Shown one piece after another: positions 1-6,928 of a stretch of 10,555 bases of DNA. The position numbers were made by a program, and so were the translations under genes. The first letter of the stretch is position 1; the number at the start of each line of letters is the position of its first letter. The notes under the pieces were generated by a model. It was not told the DNA's origin, did not search any database, and saw only the letters and a program-made list of their open reading frames with translations. This DNA comes from Bdellovibrio sp. (lineage in GTDB: Bacteria > Bdellovibrionota > Bdellovibrionia > Bdellovibrionales > Bdellovibrionaceae). The stretch spans positions 1-10,555 of the forward strand of contig PSRN01000229.1 of NCBI GenBank assembly GCA_003176075.1, given 5' to 3'.

Positions 1-70
1 GGGGCTCTGCCCCACGCCCCGCACTCGACGACATCACGTCGTCGAGTCAAAAATATTTTTGGCTTCGCCA
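1..70. repeat. Cluster of four adjacent palindromes (REP-like or terminator-like)
   Basis: Four inverted repeats follow each other. GGGG-CTCTG-CCCC lies at 1-13. A perfect 10-bp stem, ACTCGACGAC / GTCGTCGAGT (23-32 and 38-47), encloses the 5-base loop ATCAC. The 12-base palindrome AAAAATATTTTT lies at 49-60, and TGGC-TTC-GCCA at 60-70. On the plus strand the strong stem followed by an A/T stretch ending in five T could act as a terminator for a gene to the left of the window, but the T-run begins about nine bases after the stem, which is not classical. Such packed palindromes are also typical of dispersed extragenic repeats. The structure is seen directly; the role is inferred. Confidence 0.5.
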
Positions 71-220
71 TCATTTTCTGAGATTTTTGTTCATCGCCCA
101 GTATGGGAGCAACCGGCGAGTTTTTGTTGCGCCTTGGTCATGTGAGGTCGTTCTCATTAGGTTGTTCATAAGGGGACGGAGGGATCTTCAATAAAACGTA
201 GTTTCTCTAGTGTTCTACTA

Positions 221-469
221 CTATTGATGAATTGGAAGTAAGCTTATCTCACTGAGACGGCCATCAGATTCAAGTTTTGCCATCAGTGCCCCGACAAATT
301 GAATTGCTTGCACGGATGTGAACCGTTTCTTCACACCAAGTCTGAAAAAGGAGAATTCAAAATCGCCCTTTCTTCTTTTGCCACTACTCCGGAATTCGTC
401 TTCTTCGGTAAAGGCCAGCCCGAGAACAGAAACGCCTGATCGATTCAAATGGTTTGCAAACCCATACAA
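221..469 (-). CDS. Doubtful small hypothetical protein (82 aa or longer remnant)
   Basis: This is a reading frame of 82 codons if the TTG at 469 is the start. No Shine-Dalgarno sequence is visible before it. The same frame stays open upstream to about 547, through the hairpin at 512-543, without an ATG. The product is basic in the middle (SSGKRRKGD, VKKRF) with a hydrophobic stretch near FVGALMAKLE; I recognise no family. It has no signal peptide or membrane segment. It could be a real small gene, the 3' end of a decayed gene, or a chance frame in an otherwise gene-free 560-base stretch. The segment 71-220 to its left shows nothing identifiable apart from the purine-rich string AGGGGACGGAGGGAT near 172. 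Confidence 0.25.
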   Translation of the reverse strand: MYGFANHLNRSGVSVLGLAFTEEDEFRSSGKRRKGDFEFSFFRLGVKKRFTSVQAIQFVGALMAKLESDGRLSEISLLPIHQ

Positions 470-511
470 TTGAGCTTGCTGCTCATCCGTGAGTCCATAC
501 AGTTTACATGA

Positions 512-543
512 AGAGCCGTGTACGGACCCGTACTCACGGCTCT
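512..543 (+). other. Long bulged hairpin, resembling group II intron domain V
   Basis: AGAGCCGTG (512-520) pairs perfectly with CACGGCTCT (535-543). An upper stem TACGG / CCGTA (521-525, 528-532) sits above it, and CT (533-534) is left as a two-base bulge on the 3' side. On the plus strand this order matches the architecture of group II intron domain V: a 9-bp lower stem containing the AGC triad near its foot, a 3' two-base bulge, and a short upper stem. The loop is shorter than usual and is not a GNRA tetraloop, and no maturase gene is visible. It also sits about 18 bases past the stop codon of the minus-strand lipoprotein gene, so it could simply be a transcription stop or 3'-end stabiliser, although no T-run follows on that strand. 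Confidence 0.4.
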
Positions 544-560
544 GTATTTATTAGATCAAA

Positions 561-1916
561 TCATTTGGTGATTGGCACGATGCCACCGCCACCGCCACCA
601 CCTCCGGTGCAGTTATCGACGAGATCATCGAATCCATCAAAGTCACCTTCGAGGGTCATTGTGCCAGCGGGGCCTGTCATGTTGCATTTGTAGTGACCAA
701 AAACTTCCACGGTGGCCTTGTTGTTATCGCCGGACGTTCCCGCGCTGCAAGGCTGTCCCGCCACAACCTGAACTTTTGCTCCTTGGTTGGACAGCGTGCA
801 GGAGCTGCTGCCGAAACTCAAAGGAGGTGCTTGGTCGCCAGCCTGGTCGGTCGTGAAGGCCAGGGATTTGATCGTTGCATTTGAAACATCAACAGTCGTG
901 CCAGTTCCGGCAGAAAGGTTGATATTGTCAGTAATGCCCTCAAGTTGGATATTGATACCAAACTTGACCGAGGAAGACATGTTGTAGTCCATCTGTGAAT
1001 AGATGTCGAACTTCCCGCCACCGTAACTGGGCTGAACGATATTATTCCCGCCCGAATTGGTCGCCAGGTAGTCTAGGTTGCTGACCCGAGAGTCAGTTGC
1101 AGCGACGCCCGTACCGTTTGAAGTTTGCCCGAAGATAAACACGTTGCCGGGCATTGACGGTTCAGTATAGGCGAGATTCAGTGACTTGGAGATGGCGTAG
1201 GTCGTGTTGCAAGAGTCCTTTACAATCAAACCCACATTTCGTGTCGAAACGTTGTTTGAATAAAAGTTTTGCAGCGTCTGGGCGCAATCTGAATAGCCGG
1301 TGTCCACGATACCTGTGCCGGTCGGATCCCAGGCGCAGGTGTAGGGAGGCGTGCCGTTCGCTCCGGCTGTGACACCGGCGGCAGAAAAATTGTAAAGATT
1401 TGATCCGGCGCCCGCCGCAACCGAGATGGCAGCGGCATTGAGCGAGCTTTTGGTGAAAGTTGAATTCGGACATGTCACCTCCGCCTGGTAGAAGCGCGAA
1501 GAGTCCTCTTGACCGGGGCTGGACATGATCAACTTCAGAGTGTAATCGCCTTGAACCGGAACAATGAAGTTGGTGCTTCCCACCTGCAACGGAGTCGAAA
1601 GAGTCTGACCCGAGACCAGGTTCGTTTGCGTTCCCTGCAGCGTGAATGTCGCGCCCGCTGGAATGTTGGTTCCCTCCAGAACGACAGTGTAGGTCTCTCC
1701 GGCCTTCAGGACCAGGGACGAATTCACGTCCGTGTCGGAATAGACCGTGTTTCCACCGCTATCCTTAACGGTCAAGCTGACCTTTCCCATCAGGGCGGTT
1801 GAACTTGACGTTGACGAACCCGTCGACTGTGCGGTGTCGGACGAATTATCCGACTTCGTACAAGCGGCGAGTGACAGGACGGCTAGCACTGTGAGGACAG
1901 CTGCCGATTTCTTCAT
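561..1916 (-). CDS. Ig/PKD-like lipoprotein with polyglycine C-terminus
   Basis: This is a predicted lipoprotein of 451 residues, probably anchored in the outer membrane. The signal peptide (residues 1-18) ends in the lipobox LAAC, giving Cys19 as the lipidated residue; Thr20 follows, so no Asp retention signal is present. A Ser/Thr-rich tether (about 22-41) leads to three beta-rich regions: about 44-130, a PKD/Ig-like region about 145-250 with four cysteines (149, 194, 211, 236), and about 255-435. The protein ends with eight glycines (437-444 or so) and IVPITK. I chose the third possible ATG because AAGGAG lies six bases before it; a longer frame starting at 1952 has no such site. The gene follows the VWA lipoprotein gene by 56 bases with no terminator visible, so cotranscription is likely. 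The domain calls rest on pattern (alternating hydrophobics, 'DPTGTG...VGLIVKDSC'), and the function is unknown; cell-surface binding is a guess. Confidence 0.88.
   Translation of the reverse strand: MKKSAAVLTVLAVLSLAACTKSDNSSDTAQSTGSSTSSSTALMGKVSLTVKDSGGNTVYSDTDVNSSLVLKAGETYTVVLEGTNIPAGATFTLQGTQTNLVSGQTLSTPLQVGSTNFIVPVQGDYTLKLIMSSPGQEDSSRFYQAEVTCPNSTFTKSSLNAAAISVAAGAGSNLYNFSAAGVTAGANGTPPYTCAWDPTGTGIVDTGYSDCAQTLQNFYSNNVSTRNVGLIVKDSCNTTYAISKSLNLAYTEPSMPGNVFIFGQTSNGTGVAATDSRVSNLDYLATNSGGNNIVQPSYGGGKFDIYSQMDYNMSSSVKFGINIQLEGITDNINLSAGTGTTVDVSNATIKSLAFTTDQAGDQAPPLSFGSSSCTLSNQGAKVQVVAGQPCSAGTSGDNNKATVEVFGHYKCNMTGPAGTMTLEGDFDGFDDLVDNCTGGGGGGGGIVPITK
582..605 (-). repeat. Polyglycine codon run, GGT-GGC repeat
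   Basis: Eight consecutive glycine codons lie at the 3' end of the lipoprotein gene. The last six are a perfect threefold repeat of the hexamer GGTGGC (read on the minus strand). In-frame slippage of this repeat would change the number of glycines by two without breaking the frame. Confidence 0.8.
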
Positions 1917-1922
1917 GTTCAT

Positions 1923-1928
1923 CTCCTT
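1923..1928 (-). promoter_or_regulatory. Ribosome binding site deciding the lipoprotein start
   Basis: AAGGAG on the minus strand lies six bases before the ATG at 1916. This fixes the start at MKKSAAVL rather than at the upstream ATG codons. The ATG directly after the AAGGAG string (MNMKK) would have no spacing. Confidence 0.75.
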
Positions 1929-1972
1929 GTTTGTTCGAACGTAATCTTGCAAATTTTGGACATTTATTTTTT

Positions 1973-3640
1973 TTATTTGAAATCTCCCGGTGCGAAGTTG
2001 GCGGTCATTGAATTGGGATCAACGTTGGCCTCAGCCCTAAGGAGGACCGGTTTATCCTGAGCTGCCGCGCCATTTTGGATGAGGTGAATTCGGATCAAGC
2101 TTGTCGTCAAAGCCAGAGCTACCTTATCTACCTGCAAGTGGTAGCACGTGACATCGGGGCTGGGGGTGCTTTCCACCTCGAGGGAAGTGCTCCGCGAGTT
2201 GAAATCAACGAGCGAATTCTTTGAGACTTGAACAGGAAGGCCTAATTTCAACTTGTTGTAGTTGCTGACACCATCGTTGAAGGGGTCAGAGAAGGCGGCG
2301 TTCGCGGAGCCGGGGGTCACGGGAATGCTCGCCTTCAAAGCGAACTGATCGGGGATCAAGTCTCCGTTTGTGTTGTATGAATTTCGACTGAGACCCAGGA
2401 CGTACTTTTCACAATCGTTGAGTCCGTCGTTTGTTGAGCTTGAAAACTGAACGCTGCCGTCAGGATTGGTTCCGGTGACAAATCCGGCGCAAATGGCGTA
2501 AGGATCGCGACCGGCGACTGAACATTGCGGGTCCTTGCAGGCGACACCCTTGGTTCGGTATTCCACCAGATCACTGACGCCGTTCCCATCGGAATCGACA
2601 GCGTTGGGATTTGAACCCAGCTGACGTTCAATTTCATCAGGCAGGCCATCTCCATCGGAGTCCAGCATGAAGCGACCGTCATCCCACCAGACGCCGTTGA
2701 CGTTTTCGACGAACACGTCGGTCAACAGATTGAGCAGATCGCGTGGCGGAGGGGCGAATTGCTGATAAAGAATATTTTCGCCGGTGGCGAATGATAGAAA
2801 TTCTCCGTTGCCAGCTTGGGCCATTTGTTGCAAAAGGCTTTGCGCCGCGACCAAGGGCTGTCCATTGGAGTAATAAGCCGCATTGAGAGTGATGCTCGCA
2901 ATGGCCTTCCCGAAATTGGGATCATATTTTAGATTCATGATGCTTTGGATAACGGGGCCGATATCTGTCGTAAAAGTCTGGGTGTAGGTGGCATTGCTTG
3001 AGCTGGGAGTGGCGATGGTCGGAACTCCGTCACTGACAAAAATGATTTCATAAACAGTGGTGATGGGCGGATTATCGGGAAGAAGGGCGGAAAGTTGCGC
3101 GTCTTTTTGAATCAATTGTTGCGCGAGCTTCAGAGCGTCCTCGTAATTGGTGAATCCGGCATCATTCGGCGCCGGATTGGCCGCCGTTCCTGAACCGATC
3201 CAGTCTTTCGTGACCAAGCTCACAAACGCCGTGCCGTCAGCCAAAAAACCTGAGCTGTTCTGCGGCTGCCAGGCGGTGTCGTTGAAATCAATCAACGCAT
3301 AAGATAGAATCGTGTTTGGATCAGGAACCAAATTGCTGATGAAATTCACCAGCGGCCCGAAACGTCGGCTTCCCGCCGGATCCGTGTTATTGACGTCATT
3401 CGGGGTCAAAGGATTCGGAATGGTCGCCTGATTCGACTGGGAATGATCAAGAATAAACACATACTTCAGATTTTGCTTGGCTGGCTGCCGGGGCGACGTG
3501 CAAAAGTGCGCGTCGACCTTGCCGTATCCCACGACCTGCAATAGGGCCGGGTCAATGGGCTTGAGCTTCTCGCTGTTGCACGCCAATAACAAGGGCGCAA
3601 CCGACAGACCAACAAGGAGAGTACGTCCACTGTTTTTCAT
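1973..3640 (-). CDS. VWA-domain lipoprotein with thrombospondin type 3-like repeats
   Basis: This 555-residue envelope lipoprotein has a signal peptide ending in LLLAC (Cys21) and a mature start CNSEKLKPID. A von Willebrand factor A domain spans about 58-315. The metal-site (MIDAS) residues are visible: DHSQS (D65, S67, S69), T164 in FTNYEDAL, and D204 in FVSDG. VWA domains with this site bind a divalent cation and partner proteins. Two calcium-loop repeats follow, DSDGDGLPD (327-335) and DSDGNGVSD (349-357). After them come the family block GLNDCEK (406-412), NTNGDLIPD (423-431) and a C-terminal domain with C499. ATG at 3640 overlaps the stop of the upstream VWA-less paralogue by four bases, which implies translational coupling; AGGAG inside the upstream gene can serve it. 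The 593-codon frame at 4941-6722 encodes a close paralogue. VWA and TSP3-like calls are strong; a role in adhesion or surface assembly is inferred. Confidence 0.93.
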   Translation of the reverse strand: MKNSGRTLLVGLSVAPLLLACNSEKLKPIDPALLQVVGYGKVDAHFCTSPRQPAKQNLKYVFILDHSQSNQATIPNPLTPNDVNNTDPAGSRRFGPLVNFISNLVPDPNTILSYALIDFNDTAWQPQNSSGFLADGTAFVSLVTKDWIGSGTAANPAPNDAGFTNYEDALKLAQQLIQKDAQLSALLPDNPPITTVYEIIFVSDGVPTIATPSSSNATYTQTFTTDIGPVIQSIMNLKYDPNFGKAIASITLNAAYYSNGQPLVAAQSLLQQMAQAGNGEFLSFATGENILYQQFAPPPRDLLNLLTDVFVENVNGVWWDDGRFMLDSDGDGLPDEIERQLGSNPNAVDSDGNGVSDLVEYRTKGVACKDPQCSVAGRDPYAICAGFVTGTNPDGSVQFSSSTNDGLNDCEKYVLGLSRNSYNTNGDLIPDQFALKASIPVTPGSANAAFSDPFNDGVSNYNKLKLGLPVQVSKNSLVDFNSRSTSLEVESTPSPDVTCYHLQVDKVALALTTSLIRIHLIQNGAAAQDKPVLLRAEANVDPNSMTANFAPGDFK

Positions 3641-4611
3641 GGCAGTGAGATCTCCTGATTTAATAAGTTATTCGCGGAAGTGCCCCAATAGTCGATGGCC
3701 AGTGTTTTACCGCTCATTCCTCCCTTAAGAATTGTGAAAGCTGAAGTCAGTGTCTCCGCATTCGTCGTCAGGTCACTCTCGACAAAATAGAACGCGATGA
3801 AATTGTCAGCGCCACCGTTGAGGATCGGGATATTGTTAATATCGAATTCCATCGTTCCATCGGCACTGACTTGCGATGAGTATTGATAAGCGAAAGTCTG
3901 ACTCGGCTGTGAGAAGAAATTCTGGTCGATCGGAACATTGCGTTTGCATTTATCGATGTTCGCAACACCGTCTCCCGCCGTGCTGACATAGGCGTCATTC
4001 TTATTGAGAGGATTGAGGCCGCAGCGAAGTTTCAGATAGTCAGGGATGCCATTGCCGGAATAGTCGAAAGTTTTCGGATTGAGACCCATGTAGGTTTTTT
4101 CGCAGTCACGGAGACCGAGAAATTCCTGCGGCGAACCAGCCTGTCGTGTATCAGTGTAAATCAAAGCGTCGTTGGATGTGCTGAGAGCCAGATTTGAAGA
4201 GCAATGGAGTAAGTATTGTTGGGGAAGTTTCACTCCGAGACTGAACAGCAGCAGATCAGCAAAGAAGCGAACAGCCGATTCGGCGGAGCCCACGGTAAAT
4301 CCGTAATCTGCAGCCAATTGCTGCTTCATACTGTCAGACAAGCTATCTCGTGAGGTACTGAGCGCCAATTGGTTGTTCTCCACCTTTACGGAAAAATTTG
4401 AGACATAAAGATGCTGGAAGCCGTTTCCTTGTTGCGGCACGTACTTGCTGAGCTTGATCGCCACCACATCCGGCGGAGCCGCGAAACTTCCCACTTGCAC
4501 GTCATGGAGATTCTCCGTTTTTGTGCATCCTAAAAGGAAGCTGCCTAGCACGGCGAGCAAGCTCGCTGACATCCTCCAAAAATTTTGTTTATAAATTTCA
4601 AACTGAAACAT
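3637..4611 (-). CDS. VWA-less paralogue of the neighbouring VWA lipoproteins
   Basis: This is a predicted lipoprotein of 324 residues from the ATG at 4611; a GTG one codon earlier (4614) is equally possible. A third choice, the ATG preceded directly by GGAGG (MSASLLAV), would give a neater signal peptide but has no spacing to that site. The lipobox is LLGC, followed by TKTENLHD, almost the same mature start as in the 4941-6689 gene. Numbering from the GTG, about 40-160 is a region of unknown fold that occupies the place of the VWA domain. Then come GLRDCEK (167-173), DYSGNGIPD (184-192), GDGVANIDK (214-222) and a C-terminal region like those of both VWA neighbours. There is no DxSxS motif anywhere. 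The stop overlaps the start of the next VWA gene (ATGA). It is probably a structural partner in the same complex or a decayed-then-replaced duplicate; function unknown. Confidence 0.88.
   Translation of the reverse strand: MFQFEIYKQNFWRMSASLLAVLGSFLLGCTKTENLHDVQVGSFAAPPDVVAIKLSKYVPQQGNGFQHLYVSNFSVKVENNQLALSTSRDSLSDSMKQQLAADYGFTVGSAESAVRFFADLLLFSLGVKLPQQYLLHCSSNLALSTSNDALIYTDTRQAGSPQEFLGLRDCEKTYMGLNPKTFDYSGNGIPDYLKLRCGLNPLNKNDAYVSTAGDGVANIDKCKRNVPIDQNFFSQPSQTFAYQYSSQVSADGTMEFDINNIPILNGGADNFIAFYFVESDLTTNAETLTSAFTILKGGMSGKTLAIDYWGTSANNLLNQEISLP
3652..3656 (-). promoter_or_regulatory. Ribosome binding site inside the upstream gene
   Basis: AGGAG on the minus strand lies 11 bases before the ATG at 3640, within the last codons (QEISLP) of the upstream gene. 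The spacing is long, which fits a start that depends partly on ribosomes finishing the upstream gene. Confidence 0.5.
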
Positions 4612-4675
4612 CACCCTGCCCCCTGAAGCACTCGCCGCCCACGGTTAACTAAAGCAAGAAGCAGGCCGAAGGTCC

Positions 4676-4723
4676 GATGATCAACTGACGAGAGCTGGAA
4701 CGTCCGTTTTTGATGGTCAACTG
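4676..4723. repeat. Pair of direct repeats upstream of the VWA-less lipoprotein gene
   Basis: GATGATCAACTG (4676-4687) recurs as GATGGTCAACTG (4712-4723), 11 of 12 bases identical, with starts 36 bases apart. Each copy has GTCCG at or shortly before it (4672-4676 and 4702-4706). The pair lies 65-112 bases upstream of the start at 4611, where a promoter or an operator would be expected. A role as a regulator site is inference; no convincing -10/-35 pair was found next to it. Confidence 0.4.
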
Positions 4724-4868
4724 CTCCTTCATTCGACACTGTCGTGACCGTAGACGATGACTGTTTCATCATGTGGAAATCCTGACTCCGTCGGAATCAC
4801 GTGTGCAAAGATGAGTCGAAACTGAGAAAGAACTGTGGAGATCTGAAACGGATTCGATTTTATTGCCG

Positions 4869-4900
4869 GGAGGTCATCTCACTTTGACCTGTCGACCTCC
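4869..4900. other. Nested inverted repeats after the first VWA gene
   Basis: GGAGGTC (4869-4875) pairs with GACCTCC (4894-4900). The inner AGGTCA (4871-4876) can instead pair with TGACCT (4885-4890), so the two hairpins exclude each other. The structure lies about 40 bases past the stop of the minus-strand gene ending at 4941. No T-run follows on either strand, so it is not a classical intrinsic terminator. The rest of the 330-base gap (4612-4940) shows no gene. Confidence 0.35.
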
Positions 4901-4940
4901 AAGTCGGTGCGAAGCGTGCCAGTTTGAAACGTGCAAATTC

Positions 4941-6689
4941 CTAGTTCCACAGCTGCCAGGTCTTAAGAGCTTGCTCCGCGGCACTTGTCCAATCATCAAA
5001 GTCGACTTCAACAGCTCCCGGCGCAATGGCCTTATGGGCCACTCGGTAAAGGAACTTGTTTTTCAGGAGATCGCTTTTCTCAAGGACATCCACTCGAATC
5101 GTATTGCCATCGCCTAAGATCGGAAGATTCTGCACCGTAATCTGGTAGCAATCGTGCACATTATCGCTGCTGATAAGGTTTGTCTGGTAGGTCACCGGGA
5201 CGGCATTGTGCAACTGTTGAAGAGGAACATTCACTGGCAAAGAGGCTTTGATTTTTTGGTAGATGGTATAGCCATCTTGCAGCGGCGTATTGATGGCCGG
5301 CGCGGTTCCCGCTTGAAAAGGTACGCCATTGATAAATTCGAGCCAGTCCGGAATAAGGTCGCCGTTGGAATCGGGATTGCCGACACCTGTGTTGTCACCC
5401 AAAAGGATTTTCTCACAATCGTTGAGTCCATCCGGGTCGGACGCGGCAAAGCTGCCATTTGTCTTGTTGACTCCGCTACATGCACCCAAATTTGGATTTG
5501 AGCCAAGCTCACTGGCGACGAGACCGGAAATTCCTGCCGGCGGTTGCGGGGGAGTGCCGATGTCATCGGCCACGCCATCCATGTTTGCATCGGGGTGAAG
5601 ATATCCATCCGGCGCCCAAATCACCGAAGAGTTGGTCACAAAAATATCAGCGAGCTGAAAACTGACTCGCTTCGCTGGCGGTTGAAACTGGGCGTAGTTC
5701 AAATTTGTTCCTGAAAGGGCATTGTAAGCGACACCGTTTCCGGCCTTGGCCATGGTCGCAAGGAGCTGCTGACCCGTCTTATCGATGTTTCCTTGAGCGT
5801 AATAGTAAATCGTGAACAGGTTTATGCTTGTGACGTACTTGGTGTTGGAGGTGAGCGCCATGATGGTCGCCACTTCGCCCAAAATCTGGTCGGTGGGCTG
5901 ATAAGTGAGATTGATGGGGCCGGTGACGACCACTTGCCCGTTCAAGAGACCGAGTCCGCTAATCTGCATGATGGGAGCCCCATCACTCATGAAAATAATG
6001 ATATAGGTCGAGGACACTTCCACGCCAGGGGCGGGGCACCACGCTCCAGGGGACGCCGATCCCAAGGTCAATTTGGCGCAACGGTCGGCCGCTTGAACAT
6101 CATTGTTGATAATGTCGTAAGCCGATTTAAGCGCCGCCATGTAGTTGGTAGCTCCATTGTCATTCGGGCCGGTGCCGCCAGCCGTCGCGTCTTGCTGGAT
6201 ATGATTGTAAAAATCCGCAATGTCCGACGTAAATCCTGAAGCGTTGGCCGGGTACGTGTCGTCCGAGTCGCTGAAATTAATGACCGAAAAAAAGCGCGTC
6301 GGGTCGGTCGGGTTATTCGGTGGAAGAGTGCTCAGATAATTCAATAAAGTTCCTGGTGTCTGAGGATTGCCGTAGCGCAATTGCCCTGTTGGATCTGTGC
6401 CGTATTGTGCGCTAATGACCGGAGTTCCGTTGACCAGGGCCGGGGCTCCAGAGCCATCCGCTGCGAGCAAGAAATTCGACGTATTGCTTCCAGAGTGATC
6501 GAGAATAATCAGTGTCTTAATATATTGTTTCTGATCGTATGAGGGGTCAGTGCAAAGATTCACTTTTGCATTGGCCCGGGGGATGGATTGAATATTGACC
6601 TGCGCCAAATCCTGAAGTTTTTCGGTTTTACTGCAACCGGCGGTGAAAAACAAAATAGGGAGAAATAAAGCCGCGGTCGCTCGTCTCAT
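4941..6689 (-). CDS. VWA-domain lipoprotein, first gene of the cluster
   Basis: This envelope lipoprotein has 582 residues from the ATG at 6689. An upstream GTG (6722) would add 11 residues, but the ATG places a compact signal peptide MRRATAALFLPILFFTAGC with Cys19. The mature start is CSKTEKLQD. The VWA domain spans about 57-352 with MIDAS residues in DHSGS (D64, S66, S68), T181 in ATNYMAAL, and D236 in FMSDG. The Ca-loop region is poorer than in the paralogue: DANMDGVADD (367-376) is one degenerate loop, and the second canonical loop is lost. The family block GLNDCEK (421-427) and PDSNGDLIPD (439-448) follow, then a C-terminal domain with C514 in HDCYQI, matching C499 of the paralogue. The gene is separated by about 240 bases from the upstream protease-like gene and by 330 from the next lipoprotein, so it may be its own unit. 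Family assignment is firm; the ligand is unknown. Confidence 0.93.
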   Translation of the reverse strand: MRRATAALFLPILFFTAGCSKTEKLQDLAQVNIQSIPRANAKVNLCTDPSYDQKQYIKTLIILDHSGSNTSNFLLAADGSGAPALVNGTPVISAQYGTDPTGQLRYGNPQTPGTLLNYLSTLPPNNPTDPTRFFSVINFSDSDDTYPANASGFTSDIADFYNHIQQDATAGGTGPNDNGATNYMAALKSAYDIINNDVQAADRCAKLTLGSASPGAWCPAPGVEVSSTYIIIFMSDGAPIMQISGLGLLNGQVVVTGPINLTYQPTDQILGEVATIMALTSNTKYVTSINLFTIYYYAQGNIDKTGQQLLATMAKAGNGVAYNALSGTNLNYAQFQPPAKRVSFQLADIFVTNSSVIWAPDGYLHPDANMDGVADDIGTPPQPPAGISGLVASELGSNPNLGACSGVNKTNGSFAASDPDGLNDCEKILLGDNTGVGNPDSNGDLIPDWLEFINGVPFQAGTAPAINTPLQDGYTIYQKIKASLPVNVPLQQLHNAVPVTYQTNLISSDNVHDCYQITVQNLPILGDGNTIRVDVLEKSDLLKNKFLYRVAHKAIAPGAVEVDFDDWTSAAEQALKTWQLWN

Positions 6690-6837
6690 CGGGCCCCCCC
6701 GATTCACGATTTGCAGTTGCACAATGCCCCCAAACTGAGACAGCCCAATGCCCGTCTTGAGAATACCAACAGCAAAAGCGGGACCACGAGCGATCCCCTC
6801 CCGTTTGGCCCAGCATGGCCGCTTGGTCGTTGACTAG

Positions 6838-6867
6838 ATCATGATGAGTCGGCCAAATTTTTGACAA
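6838..6867 (-). promoter_or_regulatory. Weak sigma70-like promoter candidate for the VWA lipoprotein
   Basis: On the minus strand TTGTCA (6867-6862, five of six to consensus) is followed after 18 bases by CATGAT (6843-6838, four of six). It would give a leader of about 140 bases before the ATG at 6689. Nothing else in the 6690-6928 gap looks like a gene; seven consecutive G (minus strand, 6700-6694) lie just before the start codon. Confidence 0.25.
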
Positions 6868-6928
6868 TCCTGCCGCCCTAGACAGCCAGTCCCAAATTCT
6901 CATGGTATCGAGATCCAAATTCGCATCT

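Noticed and set aside
561..605. Polyglycine tail as a GlyGly-CTERM sorting signal
   Set aside because: That signal needs a hydrophobic helix and basic residues after the glycines; here only IVPITK follows.
1961..1976. Eight-T run near the stop of the 1973-3640 gene as terminator
   Set aside because: The T-run is on the plus strand; the minus-strand transcript carries A instead, and no stem precedes it.
5793..6239. Plus-strand frame of 148 codons
   Set aside because: It lies wholly inside the VWA coding region on the opposite strand, whose motifs are clear; it is a shadow frame.
6628..6918. Minus-strand frame of 96 codons overlapping the start of the first VWA lipoprotein gene
   Set aside because: It overlaps the signal-peptide coding part in another frame, has no ribosome site, and its composition (many W, H, C) is unlike a real protein.
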